Of a stretch of 64,000 nt of DNA, positions 8,736 to 18,909 are shown piece by piece. A program made the translations under genes and the position numbers. The notes under the pieces are model-generated. The model ran no database searches and was not told the DNA's origin. It worked only from the letters and a program-made list of their open reading frames with translations. The DNA lies in assembly GCA_004535785.1 (NCBI GenBank), contig SPIB01000003.1, positions 75,609 to 139,608 of the forward strand. Direction: 5' to 3'. Within the stretch, counting starts at the first letter, position 1. Each line of letters opens with the position of its first letter. This stretch comes from Gammaproteobacteria bacterium LSUCC0112 (lineage in GTDB: Bacteria; Pseudomonadota; Gammaproteobacteria; Pseudomonadales; Pseudohongiellaceae).

Positions 8736-11492
8736 ATGTTGCGGCAGGCGTTCCGGCAAGTTGATTGTGTCGTCAAACTCAAAGATGGCAGCAGTTGTTA
8801 TCTGCAAGTGACGGGCGCACCGCAGTTTGATGATCAAAGCACGTTTCTCGGTTATGAATGTGTCGCGGTGGATAACACCCGCGAACGTAATGACGAAATC
8901 AATCTCAAACGCTTCAGGGCTGCCATGGACATGTCACTGGACATGATCTATCTGGTCGATCGTGTCACGCTGAGTTTTGTGGACGTCAACGATACCGCCT
9001 GCAGTAACGCTGGTCTGACACGAGAGCAGATTCTGCGCCTTGGCCCCAGCAAAACCATGGGGTTTAGTGACCAGGAACTCAATGAGCGCTATAACCAACT
9101 GATTGAACTGGGGCGCAGCCGTCGCTTTGAGCGCCGCATCACGCTGCCCAACGGCAGCTCCAGTATCGTCGAAATCCACAGCCGGGCGACGCTGATCAAT
9201 GGACGCTGGTTGATTATTGGTGTCAGCCGCGATGTCACCGCACGCAAAGAGGCAGAGTTAAAGGCCTTCCAACTGCAGCAGTTGTTTCTGGCACTAAGCC
9301 TGACCAATGAAGCGATTCTGCGCGCAAGTTCGGTTGACACGCTGTATCAGCAAGCCACGCGTGCGGCGGTGTCCAGCGAGCTGTTTTCCATTTCCAGTGT
9401 GTTGGTTCCCAATGAACGCGGTCACTTTTACGCCGTTGCCAAAGCGGGACCGGTGGATAACAGCATAAAAAAGGTACGTGTCATCATGGATACCAGCCAG
9501 CCGGAAGGCCGCGGCATGACCACCATGGCCATGCTGGAAGGCAAAGCACAATACAGCAACGACTATCAGGCTGACGCACCCACGGCTGACTGGCGTGAAA
9601 ATGCCATTGAACACAACATCAACAGCGCCGCTGCACTGCCCTTATTGCGCAATAAAAAGCCTGTCGCGGTTATGCTGTTTTACGCCAAGCAAAAAAATGT
9701 ATTTGATACCCAGACACAAAGCATTTTGCAGAGTATGGCCGACAACATGTCGTTTGCACTGGACTCATTTGCCAATGCCGATGAACAGGCCATCGCTGCC
9801 GAGCGCATCCGGCAAAATGAGGAGCGTTTTCGCAGCCTGACCAACCTGAGTTCCGACTTTTATTGGGAGATGGATGCGGACCTGAAGTTTACGCTGCAAG
9901 AGGGACGCATCCGCGGTGATGTCAATAAAACTGCGGTGGACCAAGCGATTGGCCGGCATTTGTGGAGTTTGCCGGCGGTGACACCTGACGTCGGTGGCTG
10001 GCGACATTTCCGACGCATGCTGGAAAAACAACAAGGATTCCGCGAATTTGAGTTTTCCTTCACCAATGCGGAAGGCACCACCTACCACCTGACCTTGAGT
10101 GGCGAACCGATTGTGAATGCGGCCGGGTCTTTTAATGGCTACCGGGGCATCACCCGCGACATCACCAGCAAAAAGAAAATTGCCAACCATATCAAGCATC
10201 TGGCAACCCATGACGCGTTGACCGGTTTGCCTAACCGCGTGATGTTCAGTGAATTGCTTGGACAGGCCATTCGCAATGCCAACCGCTACAAAGATCAGCG
10301 TTTTGCAGTGCTGTTTATCGACCTTGATCGCTTCAAGGCGGTGAATGACACCTACGGCCATCACACGGGTGATCAGTTGCTGGCGGAAGTTGCTAAACGC
10401 CTGACCACGCCCCTGCGCAATTCGGACATCGTGGCGCGCCTTGGTGGTGATGAGTTTGTGATTATGCTGCAACACATCCAGGACCAGGCAGCGCTGATCG
10501 CCGGCAACATCCTGCAGGTATTTAACGTCCCCATCACCATTGACCAGCGCGAATTTATGATTGGTGCCAGTATTGGTATCAGCTTGTTTGGGGTGGATGC
10601 CAGCACGGAAGAAGGCCTGATGAACCATGCCGACACTGCGATGTATGCCGTCAAAGAAGAAGGTCGCAATAATGTCAGGTTCTTTTCGGCGGATCTGCAC
10701 CAACATCATCAGGAACGCGCAGGACTGGCGGTAGAACTGCGACATGCGCTCAAACGCGGCGAAATGAGCCTGAATTATCAGGCCAAAGTCGATGTCGATA
10801 CCGGCCAGGTGGTTGGTGTTGAGGCGCTGCTGCGTTGGCGACATCCGGAGTTGGGTGATATCTCCCCGAATCATTTTATTCCCATCGCTGAAGACAACGG
10901 CTTGATTGTGCCCATTGGTGAATGGGTGATGGCCACCGCCTGTCAGCAAGTATTACAGTGGCAAAAACAGGGCCTGTCAGCCCTGTCTCTGGCGGTGAAT
11001 CTGTCGGCCCGACAATTTAACCACCCCGACCTGCCGGCCTACATTCAGCAAATGCTCAGCGATAATCAATTCCCGGCGGAGCAGTTGGAGTTGGAAATCA
11101 CTGAAAGTCTGGTAGTACAAAATCCTGAGCGCGCTATCCGCCTGATGCAGGAAATGAAAAAGACCGGCATTCGTTTTGCGCTCGATGACTTTGGCACCGG
11201 GTATTCATCGCTTGGGCAACTGCGCCACTATCCCATCGATACCTTGAAAATTGATCGTGCGTTTATCAAGGATCTGGATACCAGCCGCGAAGATCAGGCG
11301 ATCAGCAAAGCCATCATTTCCATGAGTAAAACACTGGGGCTGACCGTGGTTGCCGAAGGTGTGGAAAACTCCCGTCAACTGGCGTTTTTGCGGCACTATC
11401 AATGCGACATTATTCAGGGTTATTACTGTCATAAACCTGCAGGCGCCGAAGCGTTTGCGGCCTGGTTCAAACTGCAACAACAGGCGCACTGA
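8736..11492 (+). CDS. PAS-PAS-GAF-PAS-GGDEF-EAL cyclic-di-GMP enzyme with a beheaded first PAS domain
   Basis: From the first available ATG the protein has 918 residues: the rear half of a PAS domain (1-50), a full PAS domain (~60-170), GAF (~185-345), another PAS domain (~365-485), GGDEF (~495-650) and EAL (~665-910). The diguanylate cyclase motif G-G-D-E-F is intact at 570-574. The phosphodiesterase motif is intact at E696-A-L, with N-L-S-A-R-Q, L-E-I-T-E-S, D-D-F-G-T-G and V-A-E-G-V-E, so both activities are possible. The frame stays open upstream to 8562 and continues to encode PAS sequence (G-Q-R-L-I-D-V ... L-G-W-R-N-Y-Q), but it holds no ATG, GTG or TTG before 8736. The protein's own third PAS domain shows what is missing: about 40 residues like S-S-D-F-Y-W-E-M-D-A-D-L. 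The gene has probably lost its 5' end. Whether it is still expressed is unknown. Confidence 0.85.
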   Translation: MLRQAFRQVDCVVKLKDGSSCYLQVTGAPQFDDQSTFLGYECVAVDNTRERNDEINLKRFRAAMDMSLDMIYLVDRVTLSFVDVNDTACSNAGLTREQILRLGPSKTMGFSDQELNERYNQLIELGRSRRFERRITLPNGSSSIVEIHSRATLINGRWLIIGVSRDVTARKEAELKAFQLQQLFLALSLTNEAILRASSVDTLYQQATRAAVSSELFSISSVLVPNERGHFYAVAKAGPVDNSIKKVRVIMDTSQPEGRGMTTMAMLEGKAQYSNDYQADAPTADWRENAIEHNINSAAALPLLRNKKPVAVMLFYAKQKNVFDTQTQSILQSMADNMSFALDSFANADEQAIAAERIRQNEERFRSLTNLSSDFYWEMDADLKFTLQEGRIRGDVNKTAVDQAIGRHLWSLPAVTPDVGGWRHFRRMLEKQQGFREFEFSFTNAEGTTYHLTLSGEPIVNAAGSFNGYRGITRDITSKKKIANHIKHLATHDALTGLPNRVMFSELLGQAIRNANRYKDQRFAVLFIDLDRFKAVNDTYGHHTGDQLLAEVAKRLTTPLRNSDIVARLGGDEFVIMLQHIQDQAALIAGNILQVFNVPITIDQREFMIGASIGISLFGVDASTEEGLMNHADTAMYAVKEEGRNNVRFFSADLHQHHQERAGLAVELRHALKRGEMSLNYQAKVDVDTGQVVGVEALLRWRHPELGDISPNHFIPIAEDNGLIVPIGEWVMATACQQVLQWQKQGLSALSLAVNLSARQFNHPDLPAYIQQMLSDNQFPAEQLELEITESLVVQNPERAIRLMQEMKKTGIRFALDDFGTGYSSLGQLRHYPIDTLKIDRAFIKDLDTSREDQAISKAIISMSKTLGLTVVAEGVENSRQLAFLRHYQCDIIQGYYCHKPAGAEAFAAWFKLQQQAH

Positions 11493-11622
11493 CCGCGCGA
11501 CTTTCCTGCTGATCTCGCCAGCCCACCCTGAAAAACGTTATGTTTATCACACTTTTTGCTCAAGACTTGTCCCCTCATGCCGTTAATTAATGCAAGCTAA
11601 CGTGTTTTGTAGGGATTTTCTT

Positions 11623-13167
11623 ATGTCACAACGCCGTCAATTTTCTGCAACAGAAAAATTGGTGTCTACCACCGATTTAAAAAGCTATATCAAATACGCT
11701 AATGCGGAGTTTGTAAACATTTCCGGCTATTCCGAAGCTGAACTCTTGGGCTCAGCGCACAACCTCGTTCGTCATCCCGACATGCCCAAAGAAGCCTTTA
11801 AATCGCTGTGGCACACTGTTCAACAAGGACGCCCGTGGATGGGTATGGTCAAAAATCGCTGCAAAAACGGTGATTATTACTGGGTTGATGCCTATGTGAC
11901 GGCGATTATGGACAACGGTCAGACGCTGGGTTACCAATCCGTTCGCGTCCAACCTGATGAAAAACACGTGACCAACGCCGAAAACCTGTATGCAAAGCTG
12001 ATGAGCGGTGCATCGGTTCGGATGCATAGCCTGTTGTCCTGGCGGCACAAGCAACTGTTGGTGCATGCGCTGGGATTGCTGGCAATCATCGCTGTGATTG
12101 CCATACCTTCATTGTCGGGTACGCTCAAGATACTGCTCTCGACGTTGATAGGTGGCGTCGCACTTGCCGGTAACTGGGCGCTGTCATCACAGCTGGATCG
12201 GGTGCTGGCGATGAGCAAAGACGTGTGTGACGACCCTATTGCCCGCGCGGTCTATACGGGACGACATGATGAATTAGGCAGTCTGGAACTGGCGCTTAAA
12301 GCACGCAAATCCCAGATTGATACCATACTGACCCGTGTGGATGAGTCTGCCGGTCGACTGACCAAACTTGCCACACAGGCCAATGAAGCCGTGTCAGAAA
12401 CTGACAGTGCCATTCATCATCAACAGGAAGAGTTAAGTTCTGTCTCATCCGCTGTCACGGAAATGTCGGCGGCGATTAACGAAGTCGCCAGCAATACCGC
12501 CAACACCTCGACCGCAGCGGAAGAAGCCGATCGCAGCGTGGCACAAGGACACCAATCCATTCAGGAAAGTTTGTCAGCCACCACGCAACTGGCGCGCAAT
12601 ATCGATGACATCACGCAGATGATTCAGGGACTGGGGGCTGACAGCAATGCCATTGGTTCGGTGATTGAGGTCATTAATGGCATTGCTGAACAAACCAACC
12701 TGTTGGCATTAAATGCGGCCATCGAAGCCGCACGCGCCGGTGAGCAGGGTCGCGGGTTTGCGGTAGTTGCTGACGAAGTTCGCACACTGGCGCAGCGCAC
12801 ACAGAACTCAACGGTGGAAATCAAAGCCATCATTACCCGAATTCAGGCGAGTACCCACCGCTGCGTGGACAGTATCGGTGATGCGCAGGAAAAAGCCCGA
12901 CAGTGTGTGGATTTTAATCAGCAGGCGGGCGAATCCTATACGCATATCAGTCAGGCCGTGTCAGATATCCGCAACATGACGTTTCAGGTCGCTACTGCCG
13001 TGGAAGAGCAAAGCGCGGTGGCCGAAGAGGTCAATCGCAACGTGGTGAACATTCAGACGCAGTCCGAACGCACCAGTGATGCTTCGCGCATGACCGCCGA
13101 CAGCAGTCAGCGTCTGGCCCACGATATCAAGGCCATGCGTGAGATGGCGCGCCAGTTTGCCGTATGA
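11623..13167 (+). CDS. Aer-like energy-taxis chemoreceptor (PAS plus MCP signalling domain)
   Basis: A membrane-anchored methyl-accepting chemotaxis protein, 514 residues from this ATG, chosen because AGGGA lies about 8 bases upstream; an in-frame ATG at 11590 would add 11 residues without a ribosome site. Residues ~1-120 form a PAS domain of the Aer class, with N-L-V-R-H-P-D-M-P and W-x-G-x-V-K-N-R-x-K-x-G-D-Y-Y-W, the pattern that binds FAD in Aer. A hydrophobic hairpin at ~144-186 anchors it. A HAMP-like segment and the coiled-coil signalling domain follow, with the tip [19 protein letters not shown] and [11 protein letters not shown]. Known Aer proteins sense redox or electron flow. No che genes are nearby, so it is an orphan receptor. 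Confidence 0.92.
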   Translation: MSQRRQFSATEKLVSTTDLKSYIKYANAEFVNISGYSEAELLGSAHNLVRHPDMPKEAFKSLWHTVQQGRPWMGMVKNRCKNGDYYWVDAYVTAIMDNGQTLGYQSVRVQPDEKHVTNAENLYAKLMSGASVRMHSLLSWRHKQLLVHALGLLAIIAVIAIPSLSGTLKILLSTLIGGVALAGNWALSSQLDRVLAMSKDVCDDPIARAVYTGRHDELGSLELALKARKSQIDTILTRVDESAGRLTKLATQANEAVSETDSAIHHQQEELSSVSSAVTEMSAAINEVASNTANTSTAAEEADRSVAQGHQSIQESLSATTQLARNIDDITQMIQGLGADSNAIGSVIEVINGIAEQTNLLALNAAIEAARAGEQGRGFAVVADEVRTLAQRTQNSTVEIKAIITRIQASTHRCVDSIGDAQEKARQCVDFNQQAGESYTHISQAVSDIRNMTFQVATAVEEQSAVAEEVNRNVVNIQTQSERTSDASRMTADSSQRLAHDIKAMREMARQFAV

Positions 13168-13187
13168 TGTGAATCCGTTCAGTTTTG

Positions 13188-13206
13188 GTTTAGAATCGGT
13201 CTAAAC
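13188..13206. promoter_or_regulatory. inverted repeat at the liu operon promoter, candidate operator
   Basis: A perfect inverted repeat, GTTTAGA-N5-TCTAAAC, lies 30 bases before the first gene of the leucine operon and covers a TAGAAT hexamer (13191-13196) that could be the -10 element. A second pairing, ATCGGTCT (13195-13202) with AGACCGAT (13226-13233), shares part of it and could form a leader hairpin next to the start codon. No regulator gene adjoins the operon in this window. The palindrome is observed; its use as an operator is inferred. Confidence 0.5.
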
Positions 13207-13236
13207 AACAATGTAACGCTGCTTGAGACCGATTTT

Positions 13237-14415
13237 ATGCCAGCCTCCCCTGCCCAGTATCCCCAGCTCAGTTTTGACTTTGATGACAGCCTGCAGATGC
13301 TGCAGGATCAGGTCCAGCAATTTGCCGCGCGGGAAATTGCGCCACGTGCCGCCGACATTGACCAGAGCAATAACTTTCCCGCTGACCTTTGGCAAAAAAT
13401 GGGCGACCTGGGCCTTTTAGGGATTACCGTCTCGGAAGAATTTGGCGGCGCAGGCATGGGTTATCTGGCGCACGTCATCGCCACCGAGGAAATCAGCCGT
13501 GCGTCTGCCAGCGTTGGACTCAGTTATGGTGCACATTCCAACCTGTGTGTGAACCAGATTTTCCGTAATGGTACCCATGAACAAAAGCTGCGTTATCTGC
13601 CGGATCTGATCAGCGGCAAACACATTGGAGCGCTGGCCATGAGTGAACACAGCGCGGGTTCCGATGTAGTCAGCATGAAGCTCAGCGCACGCCGTGAAGG
13701 CGACAATTTTGTGCTCAACGGCAGCAAAATGTGGATCACTAACGGTCCCGATGCTCACGTCTATGTAATCTACGCAAAAACCGATTCAGCCGCCGGTCCT
13801 CAGGGAATTTCAGCGTTCCTAGTGGAACGCGACAGCCCCGGCTTCAGTCGCTCCCCCAAACTCGACAAACTGGGTATGCGCGGCTCCAACACCTGCGAAC
13901 TGGTATTTGAGAACTGTGTGGTGCCGGCCGCCAACATTCTGGGTCATGAAAACGGCGGTGTTCGCGTGTTGATGAGCGGGCTGGACTATGAGCGCGTGGT
14001 GCTGTCCGGCGGACCGTTGGGCATCATGCAGGCCTGCATGGATGAAGTGTTGCCCTACGTGCATGACCGCAAGCAATTCGGTGAGGCGATTGGCAATTTT
14101 CAGTTTATTCAGGGCAAACTCGCCGATATGTATACCAGTCTGAACGCCGCGCGTGCGTATGTTTACGCGGTGGCCCGCGCCTGCGACCGCGGCGAAACTA
14201 CCCGCAAGGACTCCGCCGGCGCTATCCTGTTCAGCTCTGACCTGGCTACCAAACTGGCGTTGGAAGCGATTCAGATTCTGGGCGGCAATGGCTACATTAA
14301 CGAGTACGCCACTGGTCGTCTGTTACGTGATGCCAAACTCTATGAGATCGGGGCGGGAACGCAGGAGATCCGGCGCATGTTGATTGGGCGGGAGTTGTTC
14401 CGCGAGACAGCGTGA
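13237..14415 (+). CDS. liuA: isovaleryl-CoA dehydrogenase
   Basis: FAD-dependent acyl-CoA dehydrogenase that converts isovaleryl-CoA to 3-methylcrotonyl-CoA, the first committed step of leucine breakdown after the keto-acid dehydrogenase. It has 392 residues. The flavin motifs [10 protein letters not shown] and W-I-T-N-G-P are present. The catalytic base for this subfamily is the Glu in [15 protein letters not shown] (E252), a position that separates isovaleryl-CoA dehydrogenases from most relatives, whose base is nearer the C-terminus. The ending [12 protein letters not shown] is standard. It is the first gene of the liu operon; electrons should pass to EtfAB, encoded at 49.2-50.9 kb. Confidence 0.93.
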   Translation: MPASPAQYPQLSFDFDDSLQMLQDQVQQFAAREIAPRAADIDQSNNFPADLWQKMGDLGLLGITVSEEFGGAGMGYLAHVIATEEISRASASVGLSYGAHSNLCVNQIFRNGTHEQKLRYLPDLISGKHIGALAMSEHSAGSDVVSMKLSARREGDNFVLNGSKMWITNGPDAHVYVIYAKTDSAAGPQGISAFLVERDSPGFSRSPKLDKLGMRGSNTCELVFENCVVPAANILGHENGGVRVLMSGLDYERVVLSGGPLGIMQACMDEVLPYVHDRKQFGEAIGNFQFIQGKLADMYTSLNAARAYVYAVARACDRGETTRKDSAGAILFSSDLATKLALEAIQILGGNGYINEYATGRLLRDAKLYEIGAGTQEIRRMLIGRELFRETA

Positions 14416-14429
14416 TGACATGTAAACAA

Positions 14430-14555
14430 ACAGCTCAGCGGCTGCTCCGCACCGGCAACGGGCGGGAGTCGGTTTCGGAACGATGGCTGCGCCATCTGAT
14501 TGTTCCTCAACGGACATCCCGCCCATTACCGGCGCAGAGCTGCACGGTTAGCTGT
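14430..14555 (+). repeat. long imperfect hairpin between liuA and liuB
   Basis: A 24-base arm at 14444-14467 pairs with 14517-14540; the four differences are all tolerated in RNA as G-U or near-pairs. Outside it ACAGCT (14430-14435) pairs with AGCTGT (14550-14555). Inside it GGAAC/GTTCC and GATGG-CTGCG-CCATC make further stems. The element fills most of the 208-base gap inside an otherwise tightly packed operon. It could be an intergenic repeat that inserted, or an RNA structure that affects read-through or mRNA stability between the first and later genes. Confidence 0.75.
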
Positions 14556-14623
14556 AAGTTTCAATTTATCGGCGAGGACGTCTCGCGCAAGAACGTTTGA
14601 TTACACACACAGAGACCTGAGCA

Positions 14624-16225
14624 TTGAGCACATTAAAATCATCCATCAACCGTCAGGATCCCGCTTTCGTGCGCAACTACCGCCATCACACGGCGCTGCG
14701 TGATGCGTTGCAGTCCTTGCACGGTGTGTTGGCGCTGGGTGGTGACCAGAAATCCCGTGACCGGCATACCGCGCGCGGCAAACTGCTGCCCCGCGAACGG
14801 GTGGAGGCACTGCTTGATACCGGTTCGCCCTTTCTTGAATTGTCTGCCTTGGCGGCGTATCAGGTCTACGACGAGGATATTCCCGGCGCCGGACTGATCA
14901 GCGGGATAGGTATGGTGTCAGGCCAGGCGTGTGTGATTGTGGCCAATGACGCTACCGTCAAAGGCGGCACCTATTATCCGTTGAGTGTAAAAAAACACCT
15001 GCGCGCGCAACAGATTGCCGCTGAAAATCACCTACCATGTATTTATCTGGTGGATTCCGGTGGCGCCAACCTGCCGCATCAGGCCGAAGTTTTCCCGGAT
15101 CGTGAGCATTTTGGCCGCATCTTTTTTAATCAGGCACGCCTGTCTGCGGCCGGCATTCCACAAATTGCCGCCGTGATGGGATCTTGCACCGCGGGTGGCG
15201 CGTATGTGCCGGCGATGGCTGATGAATCGATTATTGTGCGCAATCAAGGCACCATTTTTCTCGGCGGCCCACCCTTGGTAAAAGCCGCCACCGGTGAGAT
15301 CGTCAGTGCGGAAGAACTTGGCGGTGGTGAGGTGCACGCGCAGATTTCCGGGGTCGCCGATCAACTGGCCGACAATGATCTGCATGCGCTGGCACTGGTG
15401 CGCCGCAGCATCGCCCGACTCAACAGACCCACGCGCTCCCTCAACCTGGCGGCACCGGCGCCCGCGTATGATCCCGATGACATCTACGGCATTGTGCCGG
15501 CGGATGTGCGTCAACCTTACGATGTGCGCGAGATCATTGCGCGTGTAGTCGATGCCTCGCAGTTTGATGAATTCAAGCCGCTGTATGGCAGCACGCTGGT
15601 GTGTGGTTTTGCAGAAATTTTTGGACAGACGGTTGGTATTATGGCCAACAACGGTATTCTGTTTTCCGAAAGCGCGTTAAAAGGTGCACATTTTATTCAG
15701 CTGTGTTGTCAGCGTCAGATTCCGCTGCTGTTCCTGCAAAACATCACCGGTTTTATGGTCGGGCGTAAATACGAGCATGAAGGCATCGCCAAAAACGGCG
15801 CTAAACTGGTCAACGCCGTGGCTACTGCCAACGTGCCCAAAATCACTACCCTGATCGGCGGCAGTTTTGGTGCCGGCAACTATGGCATGTGTGGCCGTGC
15901 CTATGATCCACGGTTTTTGTGGACCTGGCCCAATGCGCGGATTTCGGTGATGGGCGGCGCACAGGCGGCAGGTGTACTGTCACAGTTGCGTGGCGAAATG
16001 CTGGCCAGCAAAGGCACACCCTGGAGCGCAGAAGAAGAACAGGCGTTCCGTCAACCCATCGAAGACAAATATGAACACGAGGGTCATCCCTACTACGCCA
16101 GCGCGCGATTGTGGGACGATGGCATCATGGCACCGGCGGATACCCGCAATGTGTTGGGTCTGTCGCTGTTTGCCGCCAGCCATGCGCCGCTGCAGGACAC
16201 CCGGTTTGGCATATTCAGGATGTAA
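14624..16225 (+). CDS. liuB: 3-methylcrotonyl-CoA carboxylase, carboxyltransferase (beta) subunit
   Basis: Transfers carboxyl from biotin to 3-methylcrotonyl-CoA, giving 3-methylglutaconyl-CoA. It has 533 residues, the usual size. The start is TTG at 14624, giving [10 protein letters not shown], which lines up with the normal N-terminus of this family; no ATG fits. Typical features are [10 protein letters not shown], the Gly-rich acyl-CoA oxyanion segments [13 protein letters not shown] and [14 protein letters not shown], and N-I-T-G-F-M-V-G. It partners with the biotin-carrying subunit at 17065-18909. The gap to liuA holds the hairpin at 14430-14555; the next gene begins three bases after its stop. 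Confidence 0.95.
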   Translation: MSTLKSSINRQDPAFVRNYRHHTALRDALQSLHGVLALGGDQKSRDRHTARGKLLPRERVEALLDTGSPFLELSALAAYQVYDEDIPGAGLISGIGMVSGQACVIVANDATVKGGTYYPLSVKKHLRAQQIAAENHLPCIYLVDSGGANLPHQAEVFPDREHFGRIFFNQARLSAAGIPQIAAVMGSCTAGGAYVPAMADESIIVRNQGTIFLGGPPLVKAATGEIVSAEELGGGEVHAQISGVADQLADNDLHALALVRRSIARLNRPTRSLNLAAPAPAYDPDDIYGIVPADVRQPYDVREIIARVVDASQFDEFKPLYGSTLVCGFAEIFGQTVGIMANNGILFSESALKGAHFIQLCCQRQIPLLFLQNITGFMVGRKYEHEGIAKNGAKLVNAVATANVPKITTLIGGSFGAGNYGMCGRAYDPRFLWTWPNARISVMGGAQAAGVLSQLRGEMLASKGTPWSAEEEQAFRQPIEDKYEHEGHPYYASARLWDDGIMAPADTRNVLGLSLFAASHAPLQDTRFGIFRM

Positions 16226-16228
16226 AAA

Positions 16229-17068
16229 ATGATGGACACCATTGTCGAAATCACACGTCCCACCCCCGGCATCACCGTGTTATGGCTGAACCGCCCGGAA
16301 AAACACAATGCCTTTGATCCGGCCTTGATCGCCACCATTCATCGGCTGGTGGAAACCCTGCGCACCGATGATCACACACGGGTGCTGATCCTGGCGGGGC
16401 GTGGCAAAAGTTTTTGCTCGGGTGCTGATCTGCACTACATGAAGTCGATGGTGAATTATTCGCTGGAGGAGAATGTTGCCGATGCCGGGCGTTTGGCTGC
16501 GATGTTGCAGGCCTTGCATCAATTCCCCAAACCCGTCATCGCCGCTGTGCATGGCAATGTCTATGCCGGGGCTACCGGTATGGTGGCGTGCGCGGATATT
16601 GTGTTTGCCGCCGACACTGCGCGTTTTTGTATCAGCGAAGTCAAACTGGGGCTGGTGCCTGCGGTGATCAGTCCCTACGTGATGGCGCGCATGGGGCCGC
16701 ATTTTGCGCGTCGCTACTTTCTGACGGCCGAAGTGTTTGATGCGACCGCGGCGCAAACTGCCGGGTTGGTGCATGAATGTGTCGCACCTGAGTCACTGAT
16801 GGACAAAGCGGTGCAGACCGCGACGCAGCTGTTAAACAATGCGCCCGGTGCGCTGGCCGCCACCAAAACCCTGATCCGGGAGCTGGTGCCGGTGCCTAAC
16901 AGTGAATTGATGACACAATACACCTGTGAACTGATTGCCCGTGTTCGCGCAGGCGACGAAGCGCAGGCCGGTCTGCAAGCGTTTTTTGAAAAACAACCGG
17001 CGCCCTGGCTGCTGCCTGAGCCCGACAACAGCGCCAGCAAGCACACTGGCCCGGAAGACGCACCATGA
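16229..17068 (+). CDS. liuC: methylglutaconyl-CoA hydratase (enoyl-CoA hydratase family)
   Basis: Crotonase-fold enzyme of 279 residues; its place between the two carboxylase subunits, as in Pseudomonas liu operons, assigns it to hydration of 3-methylglutaconyl-CoA to HMG-CoA. The sequence shows the R-P-E-K-H-N-A-F start motif, the oxyanion-hole segment G-R-G-K-S-F-C-S-G-A-D-L-H-Y-M, and H-G-N-V-Y-A-G-A-T-G-M-V-A-C-A-D-I. Two ATGs stand in tandem at 16229 and 16232, and either may be used. The stop overlaps the next start by four bases (ATGA), indicating translational coupling. Function beyond the hydratase family rests on context. Confidence 0.9.
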   Translation: MMDTIVEITRPTPGITVLWLNRPEKHNAFDPALIATIHRLVETLRTDDHTRVLILAGRGKSFCSGADLHYMKSMVNYSLEENVADAGRLAAMLQALHQFPKPVIAAVHGNVYAGATGMVACADIVFAADTARFCISEVKLGLVPAVISPYVMARMGPHFARRYFLTAEVFDATAAQTAGLVHECVAPESLMDKAVQTATQLLNNAPGALAATKTLIRELVPVPNSELMTQYTCELIARVRAGDEAQAGLQAFFEKQPAPWLLPEPDNSASKHTGPEDAP

Positions 17069-18909
17069 TCCATCGGCAAATCAACACACTGTTAATTGCC
17101 AATCGCGGTGAGATTGCCTGTCGCATTATCCGCACCGCGCGCCGCCTTGGCATCACCACGGTGGCAGTGTATTCGCAGGCAGATCGCGGCGCCTTGCATA
17201 CGCTTTTGGCGGATCAGGCGATCGCGCTCAGCGGCTTCAGTGCAGCAGAGTCGTATCTGGACCAGGCGCAGTTACTGGCGGCAGCGGCACAGTGCAAGGC
17301 CGATGCGTTACATCCCGGCTACGGCTTTTTGTCGGAGAACGCCGCGTTTGCACACGCCGTTGTGGAGGCCGGGTTGCTGTTTGTTGGCCCACGCGCCGAG
17401 GCCATTGCCGCGATGGGTTCCAAGGCCCGCGCCAAACAATTGATGAGTGACGCCGGTGTGCCGATGTTGCCCGGCTACCACGGCGACAATCAGGACGCGG
17501 CATTTTTACACAGCCAGGCCGATCACATGGCTTACCCGGTGTTGATCAAAGCCGTGGCCGGCGGCGGTGGTCGCGGATTGCGTATTGTTGAACACAGCAG
17601 TGACTTTATGGCGGCGCTGCATGCCGTCAAACGTGAAGCAAAAGCAGCGTTTGCCGATGATCGCGTGCTGCTGGAAAAATACTTGCCCCACGCCCGTCAC
17701 ATCGAAATTCAGGTGTTTGCAGACCAGGCAGGCCATTGTGTGCATCTTCATGAGCGCGACTGTTCCATTCAGCGGCGCCATCAAAAACTGATTGAAGAAG
17801 CGCCAGCACCCGGACTAAAAACTGATACACGACAGGCAATGGGCGATGCTGCCGTGCGCGCTGCGCAAGCAATCAACTACACAGGTGCCGGCACCGTCGA
17901 GTTTTTATATCAGAACGAGCAGTTTTATTTTCTGGAAATGAATACCCGGCTGCAGGTGGAGCATCCGGTCACCGAGGCCATCACCGGGCTGGATCTGGTG
18001 GAATGGCAACTGCGTATCGCACAAGGAGAAGACTTGCCGTTGGCGCAGTCCGACATCAAACGGGATGGCTGGGCAATTGAAGCACGTATTAATGCCGAGG
18101 GCCCGGCACCCGACTTTTTGCCGGGCACCGGGTTGATTGAACAACTGGTGTGGCCGCCTGTCAGCAGCAACGCGTCACCAGACAGACACGTGCGCGTGGA
18201 TGCCGGCTTTCGCGCCGGTGATCGCATCAGTGTGTATTACGACAGTCTGCTCGGCAAAGTGATTGCCTGGGCGCCATCACGGGTGCAAGCGGTGCGTCGC
18301 CTGTCGGCGGCGCTGGGCTGTCTGCAGGTCGCTGGCATTCAACACAATGGCACGTATCTGGGCGCGGTGTTGGATACCCAGGCGTTTATTGCTGGAGAAG
18401 TCCATACCGGCTTTTTGCTGGAGCATCAGGCGGCGATTGCGGCTGCACAGGAACAACGCCAGTGGCACGCGGCCAGCCTGTCCGGCAACACGACCGCCAA
18501 CGCGACGTCCAGTGTCTTTGCCAGCAGCGCGCTGGCAGCGTTTCGAAGCGGTGGTTTAAATCCCTTCAGCCGCCAGCATCACTTGCTGCCCTTGTTTGCG
18601 CAGGGTGAAGTGTCCCCGGCCAGCGATGCCGACACACTGATTGCCCGGTCAACAGCCGCGCATCAACAGAGCAGCGTCAAAGCGCCGCTGCCCGGGCGGG
18701 TGATCAGCGTGTTTGTGACAGCCGGTGAGTCCGTGGTCGCCGGTCAAGCCTTGCTGATTATGGAGGCCATGAAAATGGAACATACCTTGCGCGCTACCAC
18801 CGATGCATTAATCGCGGCGGTGATGTGTCAGGATGATCAGATGGTGCAACCGGATCAGTTATTGATCGAATTTGCGCAACCTGCCAGCACATCAGGAGCC
18901 GACACTTGA
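17065..18909 (+). CDS. liuD: 3-methylcrotonyl-CoA carboxylase, biotin-carrying (alpha) subunit
   Basis: Carboxylates its own biotin with ATP and bicarbonate. Its 614 residues run biotin carboxylase N-domain (L-I-A-N-R-G-E-I-A-C-R-I), ATP-grasp (A-V-A-G-G-G-G-R-G-L, H-I-E-I-Q-V-F-A-D, E-R-D-C-S-I-Q-R-R-H-Q-K), biotin carboxylase C-domain (E-M-N-T-R-L-Q-V-E-H-P-V-T-E) and a C-terminal biotinyl domain. The biotin-bearing lysine is K570 in E-A-M-K-M-E. It is slightly shorter than many relatives (about 650), mainly in the linker before the biotinyl domain. The start overlaps liuC by four bases, and the stop overlaps the TTG start of liuE. Confidence 0.95.
   Translation: MIHRQINTLLIANRGEIACRIIRTARRLGITTVAVYSQADRGALHTLLADQAIALSGFSAAESYLDQAQLLAAAAQCKADALHPGYGFLSENAAFAHAVVEAGLLFVGPRAEAIAAMGSKARAKQLMSDAGVPMLPGYHGDNQDAAFLHSQADHMAYPVLIKAVAGGGGRGLRIVEHSSDFMAALHAVKREAKAAFADDRVLLEKYLPHARHIEIQVFADQAGHCVHLHERDCSIQRRHQKLIEEAPAPGLKTDTRQAMGDAAVRAAQAINYTGAGTVEFLYQNEQFYFLEMNTRLQVEHPVTEAITGLDLVEWQLRIAQGEDLPLAQSDIKRDGWAIEARINAEGPAPDFLPGTGLIEQLVWPPVSSNASPDRHVRVDAGFRAGDRISVYYDSLLGKVIAWAPSRVQAVRRLSAALGCLQVAGIQHNGTYLGAVLDTQAFIAGEVHTGFLLEHQAAIAAAQEQRQWHAASLSGNTTANATSSVFASSALAAFRSGGLNPFSRQHHLLPLFAQGEVSPASDADTLIARSTAAHQQSSVKAPLPGRVISVFVTAGESVVAGQALLIMEAMKMEHTLRATTDALIAAVMCQDDQMVQPDQLLIEFAQPASTSGADT

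Noticed and set aside
11623-13167. A chemotaxis gene cluster around the Aer-like receptor
   Set aside because: No cheA, cheW, cheY or cheR gene is nearby; the receptor stands alone.
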